From Amycolatopsis nalaikhensis (GTDB lineage: Bacteria > Actinomycetota > Actinomycetes > Mycobacteriales > Pseudonocardiaceae), in contig NZ_CP127173.1 in assembly GCF_030264295.1 (NCBI RefSeq), forward strand, positions 1,619,501 to 1,683,500: a DNA stretch of 64,000 bases. The letters run 5' to 3'. The position numbers and the translations under genes were made by a program. This document shows, piece by piece, positions 25,410 through 33,635 of the stretch (position 1 is the first letter of the stretch; every line of letters starts with the position of its first letter). The notes below the pieces were generated by a model. That model saw only the letters and a program-made list of their open reading frames with translations. It searched no databases and was not told where the DNA came from.

Positions 25410-26195
25410 TTAGCCGACCGCGCGGGTGAACGGAGCGAAGCGGAGTGAGGCGTCGCCGGGCAGCGTTCGCCCGCCGAGCACCAGGCGCGGGGCCGGGGCG
25501 CCCGGGACCAGGCCGCGCTCGCGGACCCACGACGTCAGGCCGGGGAACCGGAAGTCCGGGTCCACCCGCACCTCGCCCCGCACCGACCGCGCGACCCCGC
25601 GGATGAGCGCCTTCGCCTGCTCCTCCGTCTCCGCGACGACCGGGCCGATCACCGTCACGTGCCCGATGTCCGTGCCGAACGCGAACCCGCCGTCGACCAC
25701 GAACGGCGTCCCCAGTCGCTCGAGCAGCGGCCGCCGGTCGGCTCCCTGAGCCACACGGTCCACCGGGTAGACGTCGGACAACGACCCGGGAGAAGCGCCC
25801 GGCCCGCCGTCGTCGGCGAAGGTGCCGACGTGGCCTTGACACCCGCCGTCGGCCACGAAACCCATCGACTCGTACAGCGGCCTGCCGAACTTCGACGCGT
25901 GCAACCAGACCACCCGGGCCCCCGCCGCCGCGACGGCGTGCGCGGTGATCGCGCGGCCCAGCCCGCGCCGCTCGAACCGGGGTGCCACCAGCACCATCGA
26001 AATCGACGCCACCGGGCCGAAGGACACCAGCACCGCGGACGCGGCCAGGCCGTCCCCGTCCGGGGCGTCCACTCCGAACACCCGCCCCACCTCGTGCAGC
26101 AACGTCCACTTCGGCGGCTCGCGCGGCCACGACCGGGACTCGGCCAGGTCGGAGCAGGCGGGGAGGTCGGCGGCGGCCAAGGTCCGGATGTCCAT
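25410..26195 (-). CDS. GNAT-family N-acetyltransferase (extended)
   Basis: A 261-residue protein. The N-terminal GNAT domain has [20 protein letters not shown] with the acetyl-CoA pyrophosphate loop RRGLGRA (about residues 76-84) and [19 protein letters not shown]. About 120 further residues ([39 protein letters not shown]) form a second domain seen in some actinobacterial GNAT proteins. The substrate is unknown. It diverges from accD5 with 54 bases between. Confidence 0.85.
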   Translation of the reverse strand: MDIRTLAAADLPACSDLAESRSWPREPPKWTLLHEVGRVFGVDAPDGDGLAASAVLVSFGPVASISMVLVAPRFERRGLGRAITAHAVAAAGARVVWLHASKFGRPLYESMGFVADGGCQGHVGTFADDGGPGASPGSLSDVYPVDRVAQGADRRPLLERLGTPFVVDGGFAFGTDIGHVTVIGPVVAETEEQAKALIRGVARSVRGEVRVDPDFRFPGLTSWVRERGLVPGAPAPRLVLGGRTLPGDASLRFAPFTRAVG

Positions 26196-26249
26196 GGACG
26201 TTGCCTACGCCACACGCGAAGTGACCGACAAGTAGTTAAGCTCCCGGGA

Positions 26250-27887
26250 ATGAGCAGTGCGACGGAGCCGCTCGGGACGCCGCCCGAGGACGAACCGGAC
26301 ATCCACACCACGGCCGGCAAGCTCGCCGACCTCTACCGCCGCTACGACGAGGCGGTGCACGCGGGCTCGGCCCGCGCGGTGGAGAAGCAGCACGCCAAGG
26401 GCAAGAAGACCGCGCGGGAGCGGATCGAGCTGCTGCTCGACGAGAACTCGTTCGTCGAGCTCGACGAGCTCGCCCGGCACCGCTCGACCAACTTCGGCCA
26501 GGAGAAGAACCGGCCCTACGGCGACGGCGTCGTCACCGGTTACGGCACGGTCGACGGCCGCCCGGTGTGCGTGTTCAGCCAGGACGTCACCGTCTTCGGC
26601 GGCAGCCTCGGCGAGGTCTACGGCGAGAAGATCGTCAAAGTGATGGACCTGGCCATCAAGACCGGCCGCCCGATCATCGGCATCAACGAAGGCGGCGGCG
26701 CGCGCATCCAGGAAGGCGTCGTCTCGCTCGGCCTCTACGGCGAGATCTTCAACCGCAACGTCAAGGCGTCCGGCGTGATCCCGCAGATCTCGCTGATCAT
26801 GGGCGCCAACGCGGGCGGGCACGTCTACTCCCCCGCGCTGACCGACTTCGTCGTGATGGTCGACGAGACCTCGCAGATGTTCATCACCGGCCCGGACGTC
26901 GTGAAGACGGTCACCGGCGAGGACGTCACGTTCGAGGAGCTCGGCGGCGGCCGCACGCACAACACGAAGTCCGGCGTCGCGCACTACCTCGGCTCCGACG
27001 ACGAAGACGCCATCGCCTACGTCAAGGAACTGCTCTCCTACCTGCCGCAGAACAACCTCTCCGACGCGCCGGTGTTCGAGCCGTCGGACAGCCCGGCCGG
27101 GTTCTTCGACGACGTCACCGAGTCCGACCGCGAGCTCGACACGCTCATCCCGGACTCGCCGAACACCCCGTACGACATGCACGAGGTCATCAACCGCGTG
27201 GTCGACGACGGCGAGTTCCTCGAGGTCCACGAGCTGTTCGCGCCGAACATCATCGTCGGCTTCGGCCGCGTGGACGGCCAGAGCGTCGGCGTCGTCGCCA
27301 ACCAGCCGACGCAGTTCGCGGGCTGCCTGGACATCGACGCGTCCGAGAAGGCCGCGCGGTTCGTGCGCACCTGCGACGCGTTCAACATCCCGGTGCTCAC
27401 CTTCGTCGACGTCCCGGGCTTCCTCCCGGGCACCGACCAGGAGTGGAACGGCATCATCCGCCGCGGCGCGAAGCTCATCTACGCCTACGCGGAGGCCACG
27501 GTCCCGCTGGTCACGATCATCACGCGCAAGGCGTACGGCGGCGCGTACGACGTCATGGGCTCCAAGCACCTCGGCGCCGACATCAACCTCGCCTGGCCGA
27601 CCGCGCAGGTCGCGGTGATGGGCGCCCAGGGCGCGGCGAACATCGTGCACCGCAAGACGCTCGCCAACGCGGCCAAGGAGGGCAAGGACGTCGACGCGCT
27701 GCGCGCCGAGCTGATCCAGGAGTACGAGGACACGCTCCTGAACCCGTACGCGGCGGCCGAGCGCGGCTACGTCGACTCGGTGATCGTGCCGGCGCACACG
27801 CGCGGGCACGTCGCGCGGGCGCTGTCGCTGCTGCGGAACAAGCGCGAGTCGCTGCCGCCCAAGAAGCACGGGAACATCCCGCTGTGA
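26250..27887 (+). CDS. accD5: Acyl-CoA (propionyl-CoA) carboxylase beta subunit
   Basis: A 545-residue carboxyltransferase with the crotonase-like halves of this family: [14 protein letters not shown] forms one oxyanion hole, and [20 protein letters not shown] the second; [20 protein letters not shown] is the acyl-CoA site. The Asp in GGAYDVM is, as I recall, at the position linked to propionyl-CoA preference in related enzymes. It transfers carboxyl from biotin on AccA3 to propionyl-CoA, giving methylmalonyl-CoA. It overlaps accE5 by four bases. The mutase operon at 56760-61759 would use its product. Confidence 0.95.
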   Translation: MSSATEPLGTPPEDEPDIHTTAGKLADLYRRYDEAVHAGSARAVEKQHAKGKKTARERIELLLDENSFVELDELARHRSTNFGQEKNRPYGDGVVTGYGTVDGRPVCVFSQDVTVFGGSLGEVYGEKIVKVMDLAIKTGRPIIGINEGGGARIQEGVVSLGLYGEIFNRNVKASGVIPQISLIMGANAGGHVYSPALTDFVVMVDETSQMFITGPDVVKTVTGEDVTFEELGGGRTHNTKSGVAHYLGSDDEDAIAYVKELLSYLPQNNLSDAPVFEPSDSPAGFFDDVTESDRELDTLIPDSPNTPYDMHEVINRVVDDGEFLEVHELFAPNIIVGFGRVDGQSVGVVANQPTQFAGCLDIDASEKAARFVRTCDAFNIPVLTFVDVPGFLPGTDQEWNGIIRRGAKLIYAYAEATVPLVTIITRKAYGGAYDVMGSKHLGADINLAWPTAQVAVMGAQGAANIVHRKTLANAAKEGKDVDALRAELIQEYEDTLLNPYAAAERGYVDSVIVPAHTRGHVARALSLLRNKRESLPPKKHGNIPL

Positions 27888-28102
27888 GCGACGAGAAGCC
27901 GCTGCTGCGGGTAGTCCGCGGGAATCCGAGCGACGCCGAGCTGGCGGCGCTGACGGCGGTCGTCGCCGCGGCGTCGGCGGCGAAGGCGCCGGAGAAGCCG
28001 AAGCCGCGCACGTCGTGGTGGGGCGATCACAGCGCTTCGCTGCGTAAACCGCTCCACCACGGCGAAGGTGCGTGGCGCGCTTCGGGCCTCCCTGGCTTCT
28101 AG
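27884..28102 (+). CDS. accE5: Acyl-CoA carboxylase epsilon subunit
   Basis: A 72-residue small subunit: [20 protein letters not shown] at the N-terminus and [19 protein letters not shown] at the C-terminus are the two conserved parts of actinobacterial AccE/PccE, which stimulate the AccA/AccD complex. GTG 27884 overlaps the accD5 stop. Its stop codon overlaps that of the converging secreted-protein gene in a shared CTAG (28099-28102). Confidence 0.92.
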   Translation: MSDEKPLLRVVRGNPSDAELAALTAVVAAASAAKAPEKPKPRTSWWGDHSASLRKPLHHGEGAWRASGLPGF

Positions 28103-29481
28103 CTCACGTTGACGGCGGTGTCGTCGACGACGAAGGACGTCTGCAGCTGTGAGCCTTCTACGCCGCTGAAGGTGAGCGTCACGGACTGGCCCGCGTACGC
28201 GGACAACGAGAAGCTTCGCTGCTGATAGCCGCTGGCCGCGTTGAGGTTGCTGTACGTCGCCAACGTCGTGCTGCCCGCCTTCACGGTCAGCTTGTCGTAC
28301 GCGGTCGTGCCCGTCTCGGCGGTGTCGATGTGCAGCCAGAACGAGAACGTGTACGCCGAACAGCTGCTGGGCAGCGTCACGGTCTGGCTCAGCGTGTCGG
28401 TGTGCGCGGAGCCGTAGCCGTCGAGCCAGGCACTCCAGCTGCCCGAGCGCGCGGGTTCGTCGGTGCCGTGCTGGCCGATGACGCCCGAGGACGCCGTCCA
28501 CGCCGTCGCGCCGGACTCGAAGCCGGGGTTGGCCAGCAACTGCCGGGCGGTGCAGCCGGTCGGCGGCGGCGTGGTCGTGCCGCTGCCCGCGAGCCACGCC
28601 GTCGCGTTGAGGCCGAGGGCCGCGTTGTCGGCGGTCGAGTCGGTCCAGCCGTTGTAGAGGGTGTTGCCGGACTGGCCGGTGCCGTCGTCGGCGGGCGAGC
28701 TGTCACCCCAGATCGCGACGCGGCCCGAGCCGAAGGTGCTGGTCACGAAGAAGGCGTTGGTGGTGCCCGGCGACGACGTGCTGAGGTACGCGAGGCCCTT
28801 CACCGACGCGTTGTCGGCGGGCTTGAGGGTGAACGTCGTGCCGTTGGCGATCAGGCTGTGCTTCACCGTGCCGAAAGCACCGTTGAGCACGGGGTTCGTC
28901 GAGTCGCTGATGGCGACCGGGTGGTCGCTGGAGATGTTCTTCAGGTCGACGGAGAAGCCGAACGGATCGGTGTTGTCGACGCCGTTGTTCGTCATCAGGT
29001 CGTTGATGATCTCCGGGGAGTCCCAGCCGTCGTTGTTGCGGTCGCTGCCGGTGTGGTCGGAGATGAGGAAGAGCCCACCGCCGTTCTGGACGAACCGCAT
29101 GACGGCGGTCTTTTCGGCCGCGCTCAGCACGACGTTCGGTTCGGGCAGCACGAACTCGTCGAAGTTCTGCAGGTCGAGCGCGCCACCAGTGCCGTAGGTG
29201 ATGGTGTTGCCGGGAGGAAGCGTTTTCAGGCTGTACTGCCCGGTCTTCTGCAGGGCGACGCCCCACGCCGAGAGCGCGCCGGTCCAGTCCGTTTCCTTCT
29301 GCGGCGCGGAGTTCTGCGCGGTCGGGTCGGGTTGGGAGGTGCCGACGATCCAGTCGGCGTTGCCCGCCGTTTCGGCCTTCGTGTTGTCGAACAAGACGCG
29401 GTGGAGGACGGCGGCGTGCGCCGGGACGGCGAGCAGGCCCGCGGCGAGCGCGGCGACCGCGACCGGGATGAAGCGCTTCAT
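28099..29481 (-). CDS. Secreted protein with class I amidotransferase-like region and C-terminal carbohydrate-binding-like domain
   Basis: A 460-residue protein with a clear signal peptide ([20 protein letters not shown], cleavage after AHA). The first 300 residues resemble glutamine-amidotransferase-like or ThuA-like folds ([48 protein letters not shown]); catalytic residues are not certain. After a TTTPPPT linker, about residues 310-460 form a jelly-roll domain ([39 protein letters not shown]) typical of extracellular carbohydrate-binding modules. It probably acts on or binds polysaccharide. Single gene, converging on accE5. Confidence 0.75.
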   Translation of the reverse strand: MKRFIPVAVAALAAGLLAVPAHAAVLHRVLFDNTKAETAGNADWIVGTSQPDPTAQNSAPQKETDWTGALSAWGVALQKTGQYSLKTLPPGNTITYGTGGALDLQNFDEFVLPEPNVVLSAAEKTAVMRFVQNGGGLFLISDHTGSDRNNDGWDSPEIINDLMTNNGVDNTDPFGFSVDLKNISSDHPVAISDSTNPVLNGAFGTVKHSLIANGTTFTLKPADNASVKGLAYLSTSSPGTTNAFFVTSTFGSGRVAIWGDSSPADDGTGQSGNTLYNGWTDSTADNAALGLNATAWLAGSGTTTPPPTGCTARQLLANPGFESGATAWTASSGVIGQHGTDEPARSGSWSAWLDGYGSAHTDTLSQTVTLPSSCSAYTFSFWLHIDTAETGTTAYDKLTVKAGSTTLATYSNLNAASGYQQRSFSLSAYAGQSVTLTFSGVEGSQLQTSFVVDDTAVNVS

Positions 29482-29553
29482 GGTGCTCCTCGGCGAAAGG
29501 GGAACCTGGGCGCTCCCACTGTCACCCGGCCGCGGCCCGACGAAAGTCGGGTT

Positions 29554-30007
29554 TCAGACCACGTCCAGGAACACCGTCGGGACGCCGTTCTCCCGCACGA
29601 TCCGGCCCAGCAACCCGGCCAGCCGATCACGGTCGGTCCCGCTCAGCCCCGCCGCCAGCTCGTCGACCCGGCGGCAGGTCGCCGCGTAGAACTCCTCCGC
29701 CAGCTCGCGCCCCTCGGACGTCAGGACGACCTGCACCGCGCGGCGGTCGTCCGGGTCGGGCTCGCGGCGGACGAGCCCGCGCCGGACCGCGCGGTCGACG
29801 AGGCCGGTGAGGCTGGACTTCTCGAGGCCGAGCGTCGCGCCGAGCTCCGCCCATGCCGTACGGCTGGGCCATCAGCACGCACAGCAGCTGTCCCTGCTGC
29901 ACGGTGAGCCCGTACTCCCGCGCCGATTCCGCGTACACCGCGTGCACCAGGAACGTGGCCCGCACCAGCCCGGCGACGACGCCGAGGTCCTCCCCGCTCT
30001 TCCCCAT
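29554..30007 (-). pseudogene. MarR-family regulator with one apparent +1 frameshift
   Basis: From ATG 30007 the protein reads VRATFLVHAVYAESAREYGL, VQQGQLLCVLMAQPYGM, then breaks near 29850. Dropping one G there gives AELGATLGLEKSSLTGLVDR, AVRRGLVRREPDPDDRRAVQ and VLTSEGRELAEEFY through the stop at 29554, a complete MarR winged helix. The gene follows the F420-type oxidoreductase gene by nine bases and would be expected to bind the palindromes at 30927-30970. Real decay or sequencing error are both possible. Confidence 0.75.
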
Positions 30008-30016
30008 CAGGCCAGC

Positions 30017-30907
30017 CTACTTCGCGGTCGCCTCCCGCACGGCGGGCACGATCTCCTCGGCCCAGCGCGCGGCGGCGGTCTCGTCGGGAGTGCTGCCGCC
30101 GGGCCCGAACAAGACGAACCCGGCGGCGCCGTGCTCGAGCACCGCGCCGATCAGCTCCTCCACCCACTGCGCGGGCGAGCCGCCGATCCACCGTCCGTCG
30201 TCGGCACGGGTCTTGGCGAGCGGTTCCGCCGTGATGCGGCCGGGGAAGTTGTAGACGGTGGCGATGTCGGCGGGATCGCGCCCGGCGTCGACGGCGGCCT
30301 TGTCGATGACGGGCCGGGACGTGCGGTAGCGCTCGCTGAGCCAGTCGGCGGCGTGGCCGGGCATCCAGCCATCGGCGACCCGGCCGGTGACGGCGAGCGA
30401 CTTCGGCCCCACGGACCCGGTCCACACCGGCGGCACCTCGACGGCGGCGGGCTCGAGGTCGGTGACCCGGTAGAACTCGCCGTCGAAGGTCACCGGCGCA
30501 CCACCGCCCCCAAGCAGCTTCACCAGCTTGATGCCCTCCTCGAACGCGCGGACGGCCTGCCCGGGCGTCAGCTTGGTGAACCCGAGCCGCGCGATGTCGT
30601 CCCACAGCCCGCCGACGCCCATGCCGAGCACGATCCGCCCGCCGGTGAGCGCGGACAGGCTCGTGATGGTGCGGGCCAGCATCGACGGGTGCCGCGTCGG
30701 CAGGTTGGTGACGCTGACCAGGCCGGAGATCCGTTCGGTGCGCCCGAGGAGGACGCCGATTTCGGCGTACGCGTCGAGCCGGTCGGCGTAGTACGGGTGG
30801 TCGGAGACGGTGATGAGGTCGAGCCCCGCGCGGTCCGCCTGGACGGCGAGGCGCAGGGTGTCCGGTGCCGCGGACACGGCCGTCGACACGCCGATCCCGA
30901 AGTGCAT
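30017..30907 (-). CDS. LLM-class F420-dependent oxidoreductase
   Basis: A 296-residue luciferase-like TIM barrel: HFGIGVSTAVSAAPDTLRLA, LDLITVSDHPYYADRLDAYA, RISGLVSVTNLPTRHPSMLA and GRIVLGMGVGGLWDDIARLG match actinobacterial F420-dependent enzymes. Substrate unknown. Two adjacent ATGs exist; that at 30907 has better spacing to GGGAGG. It is the first gene of a two-gene unit with the MarR regulator and is preceded by two palindromic operators. Confidence 0.88.
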   Translation of the reverse strand: MHFGIGVSTAVSAAPDTLRLAVQADRAGLDLITVSDHPYYADRLDAYAEIGVLLGRTERISGLVSVTNLPTRHPSMLARTITSLSALTGGRIVLGMGVGGLWDDIARLGFTKLTPGQAVRAFEEGIKLVKLLGGGGAPVTFDGEFYRVTDLEPAAVEVPPVWTGSVGPKSLAVTGRVADGWMPGHAADWLSERYRTSRPVIDKAAVDAGRDPADIATVYNFPGRITAEPLAKTRADDGRWIGGSPAQWVEELIGAVLEHGAAGFVLFGPGGSTPDETAAARWAEEIVPAVREATAK

Positions 30908-30926
30908 CATGGTTCCTCCCAGTTTT

Positions 30927-30970
30927 AGTTCGCGCTACGAACTGACTATACATAGTTCTTACCACGAACT
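30927..30970. promoter_or_regulatory. Double palindromic operator, probably for the MarR regulator
   Basis: AGTTCG-CGCTA-CGAACT (30927-30943) is a perfect inverted repeat; AGTTCTTACCACGAACT (30954-30970) is a near copy with one mismatch, centred 27 bases away. The sequence TATACAT between them could be a promoter element. The pair lies just upstream of the oxidoreductase/MarR unit. Confidence 0.65.
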
Positions 30971-31003
30971 ACCACGGCCGCCTCCGGCCTGCCGGATATT
31001 CGG

Positions 31004-31032
31004 TTCCCTCCCGGCGGCACGGCGGCTACCGT
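31004..31032 (+). promoter_or_regulatory. Weak candidate promoter for the Y RNA
   Basis: TTCCCT (31004-31009) and TACCGT (31027-31032) are spaced by 17 bases and would start transcription about 20 bases before the Y RNA stem. Match to consensus is poor, so this is only a suggestion. Confidence 0.25.
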
Positions 31033-31059
31033 GGTCTCACCCGGTGCGAGCACGACCTC

Positions 31060-31233
31060 GGGAGTCACGGCTTCACCGATGCCCGGTGCGCAGGCGAGGG
31101 TTACTTCCACTCCTAATGGGCGGGTCGGGGGTTCGAATCCCTCCCGGACCACGTGGTCCGGTAGCTCAGCTGGCAGAGCAGCAACGTACCTTCACCGACT
31201 TCGATCTCGGGCATCGCTGTGGCCGTGACTCCC
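31060..31233 (+). ncRNA. Y RNA (YrlA-like) with permuted tRNA-mimic module
   Basis: The two ends pair in a long bulged stem: 31060-31071 (GGGAGTCACGGC) with 31222-31233, then CAC (31074-31076) with GUG (31219-31221), then CGATGCCCG (31077-31085) with 31208-31216, leaving a UU bulge on one side and CU on the other. Inside lies a tRNA mimic in permuted order: T arm (stem 31127-31131 and 31139-31143, loop TTCGAAT), acceptor 3' strand CCGGACC (31144-31150), tetraloop ACGU, acceptor 5' strand GGTCCGG (31155-31161), TA, D arm (GCTC 31164-31167, GAGC 31176-31179, loop AGCTGGCA with GG). It ends 22 bases before the Ro60 gene. Bacterial Y RNAs bind Ro60 and mimic tRNA. Exact ends are not known. Confidence 0.88.
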
Positions 31234-31251
31234 CCACGAAAAACCAGGGGG
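31231..31251 (+). promoter_or_regulatory. Hairpin covering the Ro60 ribosome site
   Basis: CCCCC (31231-31235) can pair with GGGGG (31247-31251), the core of the Ro60 ribosome-binding site just before ATG 31256. The first Cs also belong to the Y RNA outer stem, so the two folds compete. This could link Y RNA folding or processing to Ro60 translation if both share a transcript. Confidence 0.4.
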
Positions 31252-31255
31252 AGAA

Positions 31256-32839
31256 ATGAGCAAGTTCAACACCGCACGCGCGCCGGCCGCGACCTCGCCG
31301 GTCCGCGGCGAGGCCACGCCGTCCGGTCTCACCCACCAGGGCGGCGCCGGCTACGCGCGCGACGTCCGGTCGGAGCTCTTCCTGCTCGCCGTCACGAACC
31401 TGGTCGGCGAGCACACCTTCTACGAGTCCGCGGACGCGCGCGACACGCGCTACGCCGCGCTCGTCCACGCCGCGACCCTCGAGGATCCACAGTGGACGGG
31501 CCGGTTCCTGCGCTGGCTGCGGGCCGAGGCGAACCTGCGCACGGCGTCGCTCGTCGGTGCGGCCGAGTTCGCGAAGGCACGCCGCGACGCCGGGCTCGAC
31601 GGGCTCGGCCGCCAGGTCGTCGCCGACGTCCTGCGGCGGGCCGACGAGCCCGGTGAGCTGCTCGCCTACTGGACTTCCGTGCACGGCAAGAACATCCCGA
31701 AGCCGGTCAAGCGCGGCGTCGCCGACGCGGCGCGACGGCTCTACGACGAGCGCGCGTTCCTCAAGTGGGACTCAGCGGCGCGGGCCTTCCGCTTCGCCGA
31801 CGTCCTCGAGCTGACGCACCCGGCTGACCGCGACCCCGCCCAGGGTGCGCTGTTCAAGCACGTCCTCGACGAACGGCACGACCGCGGCAACCCGCTGCCC
31901 GGCTCGCTCGGGGTCCTGCGGGCCCGCGCCGAGCTGACGGCGTGGGACGTCCCGCGCCGCCGCGACCTGTTCGGGCGGGCGGACGCCGCGGACGTGCTCC
32001 GCGCGGCGGGCATGACGTGGGAGTCGGTCGCGGGCTGGCTGCAGGGCCGGCTGGACGCGCGCGTCTGGGAGGCGCTGATCCCGTCGATGGGCTACATGGC
32101 GCTGCTCCGCAACCTGCGCAACTTCGACGAGGCCGGGGTCTCGGACGAGGTCGCGCGGCGCGTCGCCGAGCGGCTCGCCGACCCGGTGCGGGTCGCGCGG
32201 TCGCGGCAGCTGCCGATGCGGTTCCTGTCGGCCTACCGGGCGGCGCCGTCGCTGCGCTGGGCGTGGGCGCTGGAGCGGGCGATCGCGCACTCGCTGGCGA
32301 ACGTGCCGGCGCTGCCGGGCCGGACGCTCGTGCTCGTCGACACCTCGGCGTCGATGAACGCGGGCTTCAGCCGCGACGGCACCCTGATGCGATGGGACGC
32401 CGCCGCGGTGTTCGGCCTCGCGCTCGGCCGTCGGTGCGCGAACGCCGACGTCGTGTCGTTCTCGAGCAGCCGGGGACTCCGGCCGGCCACGAAGGTGTTC
32501 AAGCTGCGCAAGGGCGGTTCGCTGCTGTCCGACGTGGAGAGGTGGAAGTCCGGCGGCTACTTCATCGGCAGCGGAACCGACACCGAGGGCGCGGTGAAGA
32601 AGCACTTCGCGAAGCACGACCGCGTCGTGATCCTCACCGACGAGCAGGCCGGGTACGGCGACGTCGGGCAGGTGCTGCCCGCCCGCGTCCCGCTGTACAC
32701 CTGGAACCTCGCCGGCTACCGGTACGGCCACGCGCCGTCCGGGAGCGCGCACCGGCACACGTTCGGCGGCCTGACCGACCAGGCGTTCCGGATGATCCCG
32801 TTGCTCGAACGCGGGAAGCACGCCGACTGGCCGTTCTGA
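31256..32839 (+). CDS. rsr: Ro60/TROVE-domain RNA-binding protein
   Basis: A 527-residue Ro60 orthologue. The TROVE HEAT-repeat ring runs over about residues 20-345 (RSELFLLAVTNLVGEHTFYE, YAALVHAATLEDPQWTGRFL, LIPSMGYMALLRNLRNFDEA). A von Willebrand A domain follows with a metal-site motif VDTSASMN, a threonine in GSGTDTEGAV and VVILTDEQAGYG. Ro60 proteins bind Y RNAs on the outer ring and thread misfolded RNA ends through the centre, helping exonucleases such as PNPase in RNA quality control. The Y RNA is encoded directly upstream. A palindrome follows the stop within ten bases. Confidence 0.93.
   Translation: MSKFNTARAPAATSPVRGEATPSGLTHQGGAGYARDVRSELFLLAVTNLVGEHTFYESADARDTRYAALVHAATLEDPQWTGRFLRWLRAEANLRTASLVGAAEFAKARRDAGLDGLGRQVVADVLRRADEPGELLAYWTSVHGKNIPKPVKRGVADAARRLYDERAFLKWDSAARAFRFADVLELTHPADRDPAQGALFKHVLDERHDRGNPLPGSLGVLRARAELTAWDVPRRRDLFGRADAADVLRAAGMTWESVAGWLQGRLDARVWEALIPSMGYMALLRNLRNFDEAGVSDEVARRVAERLADPVRVARSRQLPMRFLSAYRAAPSLRWAWALERAIAHSLANVPALPGRTLVLVDTSASMNAGFSRDGTLMRWDAAAVFGLALGRRCANADVVSFSSSRGLRPATKVFKLRKGGSLLSDVERWKSGGYFIGSGTDTEGAVKKHFAKHDRVVILTDEQAGYGDVGQVLPARVPLYTWNLAGYRYGHAPSGSAHRHTFGGLTDQAFRMIPLLERGKHADWPF
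31486..31496. repeat. TCCACAGTGGA intragenic palindrome, copy b
   Basis: Second exact copy, within the Ro60 gene. Confidence 0.5.
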
Positions 32840-32847
32840 GAGACGCC

Positions 32848-32894
32848 ACGAGGGGCGCCTTCACGGACATTGAGTCCATGAAGGTGCCCCTCAT
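32848..32894. repeat. 47-bp imperfect palindrome downstream of the Ro60 gene
   Basis: Arms 32848-32868 and 32874-32894 (21 bases each, core AGGGGCGCCTTCACGG against CCATGAAGGTGCCCCT) pair with three mismatches or wobbles around ATTGA. It differs in sequence from the 44-bp family. Its place nine bases after the Ro60 stop suits a terminator. Confidence 0.8.
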
Positions 32895-32962
32895 GGTTTC
32901 CGGACCGTGCACGGACCGTCACAGGAATGGCCGTGGACCGAGGACTACCCCGGGCCGTATAG

Positions 32963-32972
32963 TCCACGTGGA
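32963..32972. promoter_or_regulatory. Candidate PadR operator
   Basis: TCCACGTGGA is a perfect 10-base palindrome about 37 bases before the PadR start, overlapping the sequence TATAGT at 32959-32964 that could be a promoter -10 element. PadR-type repressors usually bind such sites in their own promoters. Confidence 0.4.
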
Positions 32973-33008
32973 ATAACCGGCAGGGACTCATCCGGAGGGA
33001 CCACCACC

Positions 33009-33635
33009 ATGGCCTCGGCCAAGCTGACCCCGCTCGGCATCGCCGTGCTTGAGCTGCTCCACGAGAGGCCCATGCACCCGTACGAGATGGCGCAGCTGAT
33101 GCGGGAGCGGTACGTCAGCACGCGGGTCAACGTGAAAGCGGGCTCGCTCTACCACACCGTCGAACGCCTGCACCGCGACGGCTTGATCGAGGTCGTCGAC
33201 ACTCAGCGTGACGGACGGCGGCCCGAACGGACCGTCTACGGCATGACGCAGAACGGGCTCGACGAGTTCAACCAGCGCGGTCGCGAGCTGCTCGGCGACC
33301 TCGTCGAAGAGTTCCCCGCCTACCTGTCCGGGCTCGCCGTGATCGACGAACTGGGGAAGGAAACCTCGTTGATCGAGCTCGACCACCGGGTCACGCGGCT
33401 GCGCGCCGCGGTGGCCGCCGACCAGGCCGTGCTGCAGCGGCTGGCCGAAGACGGGACGCCGCCGATCTACTGGCTCGACTGGCGCTACAAGTGCGACCAC
33501 CGGCGCTTCGAGCTCGAGTGGACCGAGCGGCTGCTCGACGACCTCAAGTCCGGGCGGATCCCGTTCCAGGACTGTGAACAACCCAAGCTCACGCTCATCA
33601 CCAGGGAAGACGACGATGAACGCAAGACAAGCTAA
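33009..33635 (+). CDS. PadR-family transcriptional regulator
   Basis: A 208-residue PadR regulator: LTPLGIAVLELLHERPMHPY, YEMAQLMRERYVSTRVNVKA, GSLYHTVERLHRDGLIEVVD and RPERTVYGMTQNGLDEF form the winged helix, followed by a C-terminal helical dimerisation domain of the Vir-like type. GGAGG precedes the ATG. The gene overlaps the MFS exporter gene by 20 bases, the classic arrangement in which PadR represses an efflux pump until a drug binds. Confidence 0.92.
   Translation: MASAKLTPLGIAVLELLHERPMHPYEMAQLMRERYVSTRVNVKAGSLYHTVERLHRDGLIEVVDTQRDGRRPERTVYGMTQNGLDEFNQRGRELLGDLVEEFPAYLSGLAVIDELGKETSLIELDHRVTRLRAAVAADQAVLQRLAEDGTPPIYWLDWRYKCDHRRFELEWTERLLDDLKSGRIPFQDCEQPKLTLITREDDDERKTS

Noticed and set aside
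26205..27869. Long minus-strand frame opposite accD5
   Set aside because: Antisense shadow of a highly conserved carboxylase gene.
31120..31180. Ordinary tRNA gene, suggested by the GGTTCGAATCC and GGTAGCTCAGCTGG words
   Set aside because: The 3' half precedes the 5' half and no anticodon arm joins them in normal order. The flanking long stem and the Ro60 gene explain it as a Y RNA module.
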